Assembly (NCBI RefSeq): GCF_934294775.1
Contig: NZ_CAKRAH010000036.1
Coordinates: 1-26,720, forward strand
Length of the DNA: 26,720 nucleotides
Direction of reading: 5' to 3'
DNA from: an uncultured Dorea sp.
GTDB taxonomy: Bacteria > Bacillota > Clostridia > Lachnospirales > Lachnospiraceae
The notes beneath the pieces are model-generated. The model was given only the letters and a program-made list of their open reading frames with translations. It did no database searches and had not been told where the DNA came from. Both the position numbers and the translations under genes were made by a program. How positions within the stretch are numbered: position 1 is the first letter of the stretch; each line of letters starts with the position of its first letter. This document shows positions 14,344 through 21,832 of this stretch, piece by piece.

Positions 14344-16686
14344 TTACATCACCAATGTACCAATCAGATGTACGATAAATGCTGCGATCCACGCAACTGC
14401 ACACTGCCCAATCACTACATACACTGCCCATTTTGCACCAAGTTCTCTCTTAATCGATGCAATCGCCGCAACGCATGGTGTATACAAAAGGCAGAACACC
14501 AGAAGACTTGCCGCCGCTACCGGGGTAATTGCTCCTGTCAATTCCGCTGTACTTCCAAAGAGTACCGAAAGTGTAGAGACCACGCTTTCCTTCGCCATGA
14601 ATCCCGTGATCAGCGCCGTTGATATCTTCCAGTTACCGAATCCAAGCGGCAGGAAGACCGGTGCAATAATTCCGGCTGCCACTGCCAGAATACTGTCTTT
14701 GGAATCAGCCACTACATTCATACGCAAGTTAAATGTCTGAAGGAACCAGATAATGATCGTTGCAAAAAAGATAACGGTAAAAGCTCTCTGTAAGAAATCT
14801 TTTGCCTTCTCCCACAGAAGCTGTCCTACGTTCTTCGCTCCCGGCATACGGTAATTCGGAAGTTCCATAACGAATGGTACTGCCTCTCCTTTGAACATCG
14901 TTCCCCGCAGTAAAAGTGCCATCAGAATTCCCATCAAAATACCGCCAAAATACAACGCTACCATGATGACTGCGCCCCTCTTCGGGAAAAATGCAGCTGT
15001 AAAAAACGCATAGATTGGAAGCTTCGCTGAACAGCTCATAAACGGCGTCAGAAGAATCGTCATCTTACGGTCTCGTTCTGACGGCAGTGTTCTGCTCGCC
15101 ATAACTCCCGGAACCGTACATCCAAATCCTACCAGCATAGGAACAATACTTCTTCCTGACAGACCAATCTTTCTTAGCAGCTTATCCATCACAAATGCAA
15201 CTCTTGCCATATATCCACTGTCTTCCAGAATCGACAGGAAGAAAAACAGTGTAACAATAACAGGAAGGAAACTAAGCACACTTCCCACGCCATTGAAGAT
15301 ACCGTTGATCACCAGGGAATGCAGGACTTCATTAACATGCCAGCCCGTCAATGCCTGATCTACATAATCCGTCAATAATGAGATTCCATTATCCAGAATA
15401 TCCGACAATGCTGCTCCAATCACATTGAATGTAAGCCAGAATACCGCTGCCATAATTCCGACGAAGCAAGGGATTGCGGTATATTTTCCCGTCAGTACTT
15501 TGTCCATCTTCATACTGCGCAGATGTTCTTTGCTCTCTTTTGGCTTTACGACAGTTGCATTACAGATCTTTTCAATAAATGTAAAACGCATATCTGCGAT
15601 TGCGGCTGCCCGGTCAAGCCCGCGTTCTGTCTCCATCTGTTTTATAATATGTTCCAGAAGCTGTTTTTCATTTTCATCCAGCTTAAGCTGCTTTAAGATC
15701 AGTTCGTCGCCTTCTGCTAATTTGCACGCTGCAAATCTTACCGGAATATCCGCTTCTTTTGCATGATCCTCGATCAGATGCATAATTCCGTGCAGACATC
15801 TGTGTACCGCACCGCCATGATCGTCTGCATTACAAAAATCCTGCCTTCCCGGACTTTCCTGATATTTTGCCACATGTACTGCATGCTCAATAAGCTCTTC
15901 AATTCCTTCATTCTTCGCAGCCGAGATTGGAATAACAGGAATCCCCAGTGCTTTCTCCATCTCATTTACCAGGATCGAACCACCGTTATCCCTTACCTCA
16001 TCCATCATGTTCAGTGCGAGAACCATCGGAACATCCAGTTCCATCAACTGCATGGTCAGGTACAGGTTTCGTTCAATATTGGTTGCATCCACAATATTGA
16101 TGATTCCCTTTGGATGTTCATTTAACACAAAATTTCTTGTTACAATCTCTTCACTGGAATAAGGCGACATGGAATAGATTCCAGGAAGGTCTGTTACCAA
16201 CGTATCGCTGTGCCCCTTTATCACTCCATCTTTTCTGTCTACGGTTACTCCCGGGAAATTTCCAACATGCTGGTTCGCTCCTGTCAGCTGGTTAAAAAGT
16301 GTCGTCTTACCACAGTTCTGATTTCCTGCCAGGGCAAATGTCAGTGTCGTCCCTTCAGGAAGTGGATTCTCATCCGCCTTTTCATGGTATCTTCCACCTT
16401 CTCCAAGTCCCGGATGTTCAATCTCCTCTTTCAGGATCTGATCCGATACTTTGATTTCATCCCGGACATCCGTAATCTCTATCTTATCTGCATCCGCAAG
16501 TCTAAGTGTCAGTTCATAGCTGTGGATTCGCAGTTCCACCGGATCTCCCATCGGAGCATATTTTATCATGGTAACATCTGCTCCGGGAATCAGCCCCATA
16601 TCCAGAAAGTGCTGTCTTAACGCCCCTTCACCGCCTACGGCCGCAAGCGTTGCACTTTTACCAATTGGCAAATCTTTTAATGTCAT
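14344..16686 (-). CDS. feoB: FeoA-FeoB fusion ferrous iron transporter
   Basis: This 780-residue protein imports Fe2+ across the cytoplasmic membrane. Residues 1-75 are a FeoA-like SH3 domain (TLKDLPIGKSATL, FLDMGLIPGADVTM, ELRIHSYELTLR). This is followed by a small-GTPase domain with G1 GNQNCGKT (121-128), G3 DLPG (166-169), G4 NMMD (226-229) and SAAKNEG as G5. The C-terminal half has the gate helices, including MLVGFGCTVPGVMASR and FMSCSAKLPIYAF. FeoA is normally separate; here it is fused, which is known in Firmicutes. GGGAG precedes the start. The gene is monocistronic between its own promoter with a Fur box and the shared terminator. Confidence 0.95.
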   Translation of the reverse strand: MTLKDLPIGKSATLAAVGGEGALRQHFLDMGLIPGADVTMIKYAPMGDPVELRIHSYELTLRLADADKIEITDVRDEIKVSDQILKEEIEHPGLGEGGRYHEKADENPLPEGTTLTFALAGNQNCGKTTLFNQLTGANQHVGNFPGVTVDRKDGVIKGHSDTLVTDLPGIYSMSPYSSEEIVTRNFVLNEHPKGIINIVDATNIERNLYLTMQLMELDVPMVLALNMMDEVRDNGGSILVNEMEKALGIPVIPISAAKNEGIEELIEHAVHVAKYQESPGRQDFCNADDHGGAVHRCLHGIMHLIEDHAKEADIPVRFAACKLAEGDELILKQLKLDENEKQLLEHIIKQMETERGLDRAAAIADMRFTFIEKICNATVVKPKESKEHLRSMKMDKVLTGKYTAIPCFVGIMAAVFWLTFNVIGAALSDILDNGISLLTDYVDQALTGWHVNEVLHSLVINGIFNGVGSVLSFLPVIVTLFFFLSILEDSGYMARVAFVMDKLLRKIGLSGRSIVPMLVGFGCTVPGVMASRTLPSERDRKMTILLTPFMSCSAKLPIYAFFTAAFFPKRGAVIMVALYFGGILMGILMALLLRGTMFKGEAVPFVMELPNYRMPGAKNVGQLLWEKAKDFLQRAFTVIFFATIIIWFLQTFNLRMNVVADSKDSILAVAAGIIAPVFLPLGFGNWKISTALITGFMAKESVVSTLSVLFGSTAELTGAITPVAAASLLVFCLLYTPCVAAIASIKRELGAKWAVYVVIGQCAVAWIAAFIVHLIGTLVM

Positions 16687-16805
16687 CGTCTGTACTCCCT
16701 TTTCCTTTTATCTATGTGTATTATCATCTGCAGAATCCGCTGCTTTTGTGTCCTGCTGCTAACAGATTTTTATAAATATTTTGATACTTCACATTTATCT
16801 GTTTA

Positions 16806-16860
16806 TGATAATTTTTCTCAAGTGTAAGGTTAGTATAGACTTATTGATAACTTTTGTCAA
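16806..16860 (-). promoter_or_regulatory. feoB promoter with candidate Fur box
   Basis: On the minus strand TTGACA (16855-16860) and TATACT (16832-16837) are 17 bases apart. Just after the -10 box lies a plus-strand TGATAATTTTTCTCA (16806-16820), which matches 12 of the 14 fixed bases of the 7-1-7 Fur consensus TGATAATnATTATCA. Iron-loaded Fur would block transcription there. Confidence 0.75.
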
Positions 16861-16893
16861 CAATCCCAGACATTAACCGACATTACCTTAATG

Positions 16894-17573
16894 TCACAAA
16901 ACAGGAAGCATTTCACATTTGATATACTCCAAAAAACGGTGCATCGCCGCTGAACACGTCTCCTTACTCTTATACGCCAGCCCGATTTTCCTGCATGCCG
17001 GGACGTCTAACGGTCTCACCTCTACATCATACGGAATCCTCTTCAGAATCAGATCCGGCAGTATTGCAGAACCTATTTTCCGTTCCACCATGGACATAAT
17101 CGCATAATCATCCCATGTCGTCACACGGATATCCGGATGTACTCCGTATGTTTTCAATATATCTGAAATCTCTGTATTTTCTTCTTTTTCCAACATTAAA
17201 AACTTTTGGTCTTCTAAAGATTTTATCTTGAAGCAGTTGTTTTCATCCGCATCATGCTGTACACCGGCTGTCAGGTATTTTGTCTTATCTTTGTATTTTT
17301 CTGTCATATTTTCCTTTTCAAGAACTGCCCGGAAAGGGTCTTCCTTTATAAATATCGTCTCATACTCCGGACATATCGGAAGCCTTAAGAATCCGCAGTC
17401 TATACGGCCGATTGCAATCCAGTTCTCAATCTCTGTATAATCCCTGATTAAGAATTCATATTCTATACTCAGATATTTTTTCTGAAACCCTTCAATATCT
17501 CCGGCAGCCAATGTGTTGCTGCCGTATGCGAAGCATAAGTATCAGGTAATGTGATTTTATATATTAATTGTTC
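16894..17573 (-). pseudogene. LysR-family regulator remnant (no HTH, frameshifted)
   Basis: The open part (205 codons, TTG at 17511) is a LysR substrate-binding domain: FQKKYLSIEYEFLIRDYTEI, DCGFLRLP, then DDYAIMSMV and GSAILPDLIL. There is no N-terminal winged helix. In another frame the DNA upstream, 17573 to about 17490, continues the same domain (YASHTAATHWLPEILKG), where a LysR protein should have its first strand. One missing base near the G run at 17489-17492 would account for the shift. Farther up comes a stop, so the DNA-binding half is lost. It therefore looks like a decayed gene, although a truncated ligand-binding product cannot be excluded. It ends 34 bases from the feoB promoter. 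Confidence 0.75.
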
Positions 17574-17603
17574 TTAGATTTCTTTTCTCCACACAATATC
17601 TCA

Positions 17604-17636
17604 AAAGGTCGAAGCACCCATATCACTTCGACCTTT
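17604..17636. terminator. Hairpin after the Rpn fragment
   Basis: AAAGGTCGAAG (17604-17614) and CTTCGACCTTT (17626-17636) form a perfect 11-bp stem with an 11-base loop. It lies beyond the stop codon of the Rpn remnant. T runs are short (CTCTCTTTCTT on the plus side), so efficiency is uncertain. Confidence 0.55.
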
Positions 17637-17645
17637 CTCTCTTTC

Positions 17646-17867
17646 TTAACTTTCCAATATTTTTTCTACTTCTTCAAGCGGCATTTTTAAAATCTCTGAA
17701 ATTGCTTTTTTATCTTTAATGCTTTCATATGCATTCTTCACCAATTGCTGCGTTATTTGATCTCCATACTCTTGAAATTCTTCTTCCATCAATTCTTTTA
17801 ATGCATCACACATCGTTTTTTTCACCTCCACCATTGTCTTCCAATTTGCCCTGGTTATTGCATTCAT
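17646..17867 (-). pseudogene. Rpn / PD-(D/E)XK nuclease family C-terminal fragment
   Basis: These 73 codons (VEVKKTMCDALKELMEEEF, then ITQQLVKNAYESIKDKK, then ISEILKMPLEEVEKIL) match the C-terminal helical tail of Rpn-type recombination-promoting nucleases. The family's catalytic domain (about 200 residues) is missing. There is no ribosome binding site before the ATG; the sequence above it reads CAAGCGGCT. The truncation probably occurred near 17868, where unrelated GC-rich DNA starts. A very similar C-terminal region lies at the right edge of the window. It may be the residue of a mobile or copy-expanding gene. Confidence 0.65.
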
Positions 17868-17951
17868 AGCCGCTTGATATAAGAGCCCCGGGGACGAGAA
17901 TTTCCGGCTTTTTTAGTATCCCTGATGGCTCTTTTTATGGTACGGAAGGAC

Positions 17952-17995
17952 CGGGAATCCAACCACCTAGTGCAGCATTAAACACACACATTCTC
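17952..17995. repeat. Short dispersed repeat around ACCACCTAGTGCA, copy 1
   Basis: GGGAATCCAACCACCTAGTG, then CAGCATTAAACACACACATT and CTCC, matches 19793-19837 over about 44 bases, with a perfect 13-base core (ACCACCTAGTGCA). The repeat overlaps the last codons of the CYTH gene. The second copy overlaps the end of the MacB-type permease gene. Confidence 0.5.
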
Positions 17996-18535
17996 CAACA
18001 TCGACAAATACGACCTCTGCACCGTCTCTGTCTTTTCACATCCCAGCACTCTCATCACACCATAGATTGCATCCAGACCATCCGCTCTGTCTTCTTCTTT
18101 TTCAACAAGTATTTCCAATTCCAGGAAGTCTCCAAGATTCTCCACCTGGTCTGCGGCTGCCATCATATTGCTTTTCGCATAATAGGTTCTGGTCTTCTTT
18201 ACTCTTTTGGATGCCGGATAGAATTCCAGTTCTGTAAGAATCTCTTCCATCTTTTCCGGTTCCCGGATCTCTATCTCTGTTTCTTTTCTGGTCATGGATG
18301 CCTGATCCAGTTTTGGACCTTTGCAATTAAGCTGTGCTTTTACTTCTTTCGTATCCAGATTCTCGGTTTTACGAATGCGGAGTGCTTTATCATGCTCCCG
18401 CATATCGTAGTGATCACTGGTAAAATAAGTGTCTGTCTCCACAACCGATTTCTGATATACAAATCCATTTTGAAGCAGCTTTTCTTTTATCGTTTCAATA
18501 TTTTCAACAGGGATTTTTACCTCTACTTCTATCAT
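17978..18535 (-). CDS. CYTH-domain protein, class IV adenylate cyclase-like
   Basis: This 185-residue CYTH (triphosphate tunnel) protein belongs to the CyaB/thiamine triphosphatase superfamily. The defining ExExK motif is at residues 3-7 (EVEVK). Tunnel residues follow: DTYF, ALRIRK, LNCKGPK, RKETEIEI and FLELEIL. The N-terminus and DTYF region resemble class IV adenylate cyclases (CyaB of Aeromonas), but archaeal and bacterial CYTH homologs also hydrolyse triphosphates, so cAMP formation is not proven. GGAGGTGATG precedes the ATG. It lies 57 bases downstream of the xdhC-like gene on the same strand and is probably co-transcribed. I see no link between the two functions. Confidence 0.8.
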   Translation of the reverse strand: MIEVEVKIPVENIETIKEKLLQNGFVYQKSVVETDTYFTSDHYDMREHDKALRIRKTENLDTKEVKAQLNCKGPKLDQASMTRKETEIEIREPEKMEEILTELEFYPASKRVKKTRTYYAKSNMMAAADQVENLGDFLELEILVEKEEDRADGLDAIYGVMRVLGCEKTETVQRSYLSMLENVCV

Positions 18536-18592
18536 ATTTTCATCACCTCCGGCAATTAGATTTTCTTTCCATTTTTCTTTTTAAGACATACT

Positions 18593-19633
18593 CTAGACGA
18601 CTTCCAAAAATACATCAACCTCTCCACCACAGACCATGCCTTCATCTTCCGCTTCATTTCCTGTCATATCCACATGACAGATCCTTGGCTGTTCGTTTTC
18701 TCCTGCTGCCATCAGGCGGGCAATCTGGATAACCCTTGCTTCCATGCAGCCGCCACCGATCGTTCCCACACATTGTCCATCCTGACAGATCAGCATCTTG
18801 GTACCAAGCCCCTGTGGCGCCGATCCGTGCCTTGTGACAATCGTAGCCATTATCTTTTGCTGCAGATATACATCCGGTGCAGTCAATGCTCTCATAATCT
18901 CTTTGGAATATCCGTAAGTCCGCTTCTTTTTGTTCTTTACTTCGATAATCTCCGCAATAATCGCAACCCCGATTTCTGCCGGTGTCTGCGCCCCGATATC
19001 CAGACCAATCGGTGTATAGACCGCATCCAGTACCGCTTTATCAATCCCTTTTTCTGCCAGACTCTGTTTTACCAGTGCTGTTCTTCTACGGCTTCCGATC
19101 ATACCGATGTAAGCATGTTCTTTCTGTGCAATCTTTTCCAGACAAATCTGATCATATCTGTGTCCCCTTGTCAGGATTACAAAATATGTATCCGCACTTC
19201 CCTCAATCTTATCAAGTGCCTCATCAAATGGCTCACAGATCACCTGCGATGCTCCCGCCTGTCTTGCATGATCTGCATACATCGGCCGGTCTTCCAGTAC
19301 GATCACTTCACAGTCCATCATTACCGCAATCTTAATCACAGGAATCGACACATGCCCTGCGCCGCAGATGACAATCCGCTTCTCCTGTCCCAATGTATCA
19401 CAAAAAATTCTTACATTATCAAATGTCACAATACCGCTTTCCGTAACATTTTTCACGTCCTCTTCATGTCTGCGGAAGTATCCATCTTTCCTGCTTTCCC
19501 AGACAATTTCACCATTTATAATCAATGCCTTCTCCGACACCGCTTCCCCTTCCAGAACCGTAAGCACCATCCGTTCCGCCCGGCCTTCACTTTCCTGAAT
19601 TGCTTCCATCAATTCCATTATCATACGTCCCAT
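18593..19633 (-). CDS. XdhC/CoxI-family molybdoenzyme maturation protein
   Basis: This 346-residue protein probably helps insert sulfurated molybdenum cofactor into xanthine dehydrogenase-type hydroxylases. A Rossmann domain starts at residues 87-96 (IVICGAGHVS) and runs to about 230. The C-terminal 90 residues carry the XdhC/CoxI motif (RHGSAPQGLGTKM, CVGTIGGGCMEA, CGGEVDVFLE). In standard XdhC that domain precedes the Rossmann part. Here the N-terminus keeps only a degenerate version and the intact motif follows, so the layout is permuted or duplicated. An upstream ATG at 19699 is open, but AGGAAAGG lies before 19633. No molybdenum hydroxylase is in the window, so its client is elsewhere. 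Confidence 0.85.
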   Translation of the reverse strand: MGRMIMELMEAIQESEGRAERMVLTVLEGEAVSEKALIINGEIVWESRKDGYFRRHEEDVKNVTESGIVTFDNVRIFCDTLGQEKRIVICGAGHVSIPVIKIAVMMDCEVIVLEDRPMYADHARQAGASQVICEPFDEALDKIEGSADTYFVILTRGHRYDQICLEKIAQKEHAYIGMIGSRRRTALVKQSLAEKGIDKAVLDAVYTPIGLDIGAQTPAEIGVAIIAEIIEVKNKKKRTYGYSKEIMRALTAPDVYLQQKIMATIVTRHGSAPQGLGTKMLICQDGQCVGTIGGGCMEARVIQIARLMAAGENEQPRICHVDMTGNEAEDEGMVCGGEVDVFLEVV

Positions 19634-19731
19634 AATAGTTTCCTTTCCTACTATCTTTCTTCTGCATTCTATTGTAAAATTGATTGTAAAATAAGTCAAT
19701 GAACGGAAATGTTCTGAAAGGATGGATTTTT

Positions 19732-19812
19732 ATGAATCCCACGAAAGAATTCAGAGATTATCTAATCTCACAGGGTGCTGCTTTGGTCGGAATTGGGGAT
19801 CTGACCACCTAG
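19732..19812 (+). pseudogene. Truncated start of a reductase-like gene
   Basis: A 26-codon frame begins with GAAAGGATGG at a good spacing. It reads MNPTKEFRDYLISQGAALVG then IGDLTT before a TAG. The pattern FxxYLxxxGAxLVGIxDL is typical of the first residues of epoxyqueuosine reductase-like or related 4Fe-4S proteins. The rest of the gene is missing: TAG lies inside the short repeat shared with 17952-17995, then the permease gene begins on the other strand. It is probably a deletion scar. The family call is tentative. Confidence 0.5.
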
Positions 19813-19837
19813 TGCATGAAACACCAACAATCTACCC
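19793..19837. repeat. Short dispersed repeat around ACCACCTAGTGCA, copy 2
   Basis: See copy 1 at 17952-17995. The perfect core is at 19804-19816. Similarity continues as AAACAC and TCT with small gaps. In both places the copy marks the boundary between decayed DNA and a minus-strand gene's 3' end. Confidence 0.5.
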
Positions 19838-21013
19838 CGTATACCTAAGCGCATCCACCGGCTTCTTCCTGGCCGCCTTATTCGCCGGATAAATACCAAA
19901 TACCACACCAATAAATACCGAGAACGCCACCGCGATCCACACCACATTCATCGACATCTGATATGTCACATCCGCATCCCCGACGTTCGATATGATCAGG
20001 ATTGTAATCCATGAGAATAAAATTCCAAGTCCACATCCAATCAGGCTCAGCATTAATGCTTCAATTAAAAACTGCATCATGATCACACTACGTCCTGCCC
20101 CGATGGCTTTACGGATACCTATCTCCCTGGTTCTTTCTGTTACAGATACCAGCATGATGTTCATAATACCAATACCACCAACCAAAAGTGAGATTGCTGC
20201 GATACCACCAAGCATCAGCTGCATGGTCTGATTCACGCTTTCCATTGTCTCCATGACGGTTGACTGGTTGATCACGGTAAATGCATCTTCATCCTGTTCG
20301 AACCATTCCATCATTGCATTGGTCAGGGCTTCTTCCGCATCGTCCATGGAGTTTTCACTGGCTGCCGATACGCAGAAGCTTGTGATATCCGATGATACAT
20401 CATCCGTCAGACGGATCAGGGATGTGTACGGTATATAAGCTTCGTAATTTTCCGTTGTCGTTGTATCACTATCATCTGCTGCGAGCACTCCGATAATCTG
20501 ATAATCTACACCGTCCAGACTGATTGTCTCTCCGACCACATCCATTCTTCCCATTACGTTAATCGCAAGCCCTGCATTGATCACTGCTACATTCGTATGA
20601 TTGTCTACATCTGTCATCTTTAAGAATCGTCCGGCATACAGTTCCAGCTCCTGAATGTCTGCATAAGCTCCCGTCGTTCCATAGATGGTCGCTGTCTCAT
20701 CGGAATACGTACTTGCTGCTGTCACACTGCTTTGTGCCACCGGTGCAGCCTCTGAGATTGCTTTTTTCTTCGTCAGCTTCTCTACGTCTTCCAGCTTCAT
20801 CGGTGTGCCCTTATCATCCTTAATGGTAACCGTCAGCATATTGCTTCCCATACTTGCAATCTGATTGCTGACAGATTCACTGGTTCCGCCGGCCATCGAC
20901 ACCAGCACAACCAGGGACATCACTCCGATGATAATCCCTAGCATAGTCAGGAAGGAACGCATCTTATTCGATACAATGGATTTCCATGCCATCTTCATAC
21001 TCTGTCTGATCAT
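19832..21013 (-). CDS. MacB-type ABC transporter permease
   Basis: This 393-residue permease has an N-terminal membrane helix (MRSFLTMLGIIIGVMSLVVL), a large extracytoplasmic MacB_PCD domain (about 45-265) and three C-terminal helices of FtsX type. The family signature follows the second helix (GIGIMNIMLVSVTERTREIG and KAIGA) and the protein ends in YPANKAARKKPVDALRYTG. Such permeases move mechanical signals or export peptides and lipids with a HlyD-like adaptor rather than forming a channel. It overlaps the ATPase gene by four bases (ATGA). Reading order in the operon is lipoprotein, adaptor, ATPase, permease. Confidence 0.92.
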   Translation of the reverse strand: MIRQSMKMAWKSIVSNKMRSFLTMLGIIIGVMSLVVLVSMAGGTSESVSNQIASMGSNMLTVTIKDDKGTPMKLEDVEKLTKKKAISEAAPVAQSSVTAASTYSDETATIYGTTGAYADIQELELYAGRFLKMTDVDNHTNVAVINAGLAINVMGRMDVVGETISLDGVDYQIIGVLAADDSDTTTTENYEAYIPYTSLIRLTDDVSSDITSFCVSAASENSMDDAEEALTNAMMEWFEQDEDAFTVINQSTVMETMESVNQTMQLMLGGIAAISLLVGGIGIMNIMLVSVTERTREIGIRKAIGAGRSVIMMQFLIEALMLSLIGCGLGILFSWITILIISNVGDADVTYQMSMNVVWIAVAFSVFIGVVFGIYPANKAARKKPVDALRYTG

Positions 21014-21681
21014 AATGTCACCTCCGACAGCTTACCGTCTAAGATATGGATACTTCTTGCCGCCTGTCTTGCCACCGAATCGTCATGTGTGATCAGCACA
21101 ATCGTATGTCCCTGCTCATGCAGTTCATGGAACAATGACATAATCTCTTTTCCCGTCTCCGAGTCCAGATTTCCCGTCGGCTCATCTGCCAGAAATATCG
21201 ATGGTTTTGATGCAATTGCTCTTGCGATCGCTACTCGTTGCTGCTGTCCTCCGGACAGTTCTCCCGGTTTGTGCTTATTCCTGCCAGAAAGGCGGACACG
21301 TTCCAGTGCTGCCTTCACCCGTTCTTTTCTTTCACTTTTTGGTATCTTCTGGTAAATGAGTGGCAATTCCACATTTTCTTCTGCTGTCAGATTACCAATC
21401 AGGTTAAAGCTCTGAAAGATAAATCCGATCTTCTGATTCCGTATCTTTGCCAGCTCTTTTTCAGAATAAGATTCAATCGGCTGTCCATCCAGGCGGTACT
21501 GACCACTGTCTGCTGTATCCAGGCATCCGATAATGTTCATCATCGTAGACTTTCCACTTCCGGACGGTCCGATGATACTGACAAATTCGCCTTCCCGGAT
21601 GTGCATACTGGCGTGATCCAGTGCCCGGACTTCACAGCCGCCAATCTCGTATACTTTTGATACATCTTCTAATATAATCAT
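21010..21681 (-). CDS. MacB/LolD-type ABC transporter ATPase
   Basis: This 223-residue ATP-binding subunit has Walker A GPSGSGKST (about 39-47), Q-loop IFQSFNL, signature LSGGQQQR, Walker B FLADEPTGNLDS and the switch His in LITHD. It is the standard length for LolD/MacB partner ATPases. The ATG overlaps into the permease gene, so both are translated together. The start follows GGAGC after a run of three 37-bp repeats that separate it from the adaptor gene. Confidence 0.95.
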   Translation of the reverse strand: MIILEDVSKVYEIGGCEVRALDHASMHIREGEFVSIIGPSGSGKSTMMNIIGCLDTADSGQYRLDGQPIESYSEKELAKIRNQKIGFIFQSFNLIGNLTAEENVELPLIYQKIPKSERKERVKAALERVRLSGRNKHKPGELSGGQQQRVAIARAIASKPSIFLADEPTGNLDSETGKEIMSLFHELHEQGHTIVLITHDDSVARQAARSIHILDGKLSEVTL

Positions 21682-21717
21682 ATATGCTCCTGTTCTATAT
21701 CCTGTATTTTGTCAGAC

Positions 21718-21828
21718 TCTCTTTCACTCTGATCTAATCTGCATTTTTCCAGATTCTCTTTCACTCTGATCTAACCTGCATTTTCCCAGAGTCTCTTTCA
21801 CTCTGATCTAACCTGCATTTTCCCAGAT
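21718..21828. repeat. Three tandem 37-bp repeats between adaptor and ATPase genes
   Basis: Copies start at 21718, 21755 and 21792; each reads TCTCTTTCACTCTGATCTAA, then CCTGCATTTTCCCAGAG or a close variant (copies 2 and 3 differ by one base, copy 1 by about four). On the minus strand the unit contains CAGAGT ... ACTCTG, so each junction can form a hairpin. There is no spacer between copies, so it is not CRISPR. It fills almost all of the 151-bp intergenic gap. Confidence 0.93.
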
Positions 21829-21832
21829 TATT

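Noticed and set aside
17880..17935. Plus-strand terminator (GCC-rich stem followed by TTTTTT)
   Set aside because: A stem can be drawn, but the pairing needs G-U pairs and a bulge, and no plus-strand gene precedes it, so it is not listed as a feature.
18674..19702. 342-codon plus-strand frame opposite xdhC
   Set aside because: It is antisense to a gene with clear XdhC motifs; its Cys/His-rich composition reflects the reverse reading, and it lacks a ribosome binding site.
21718..21828. CRISPR-like array
   Set aside because: The 37-bp units abut with no unique spacers and no cas genes are near, so it is a simple tandem repeat.
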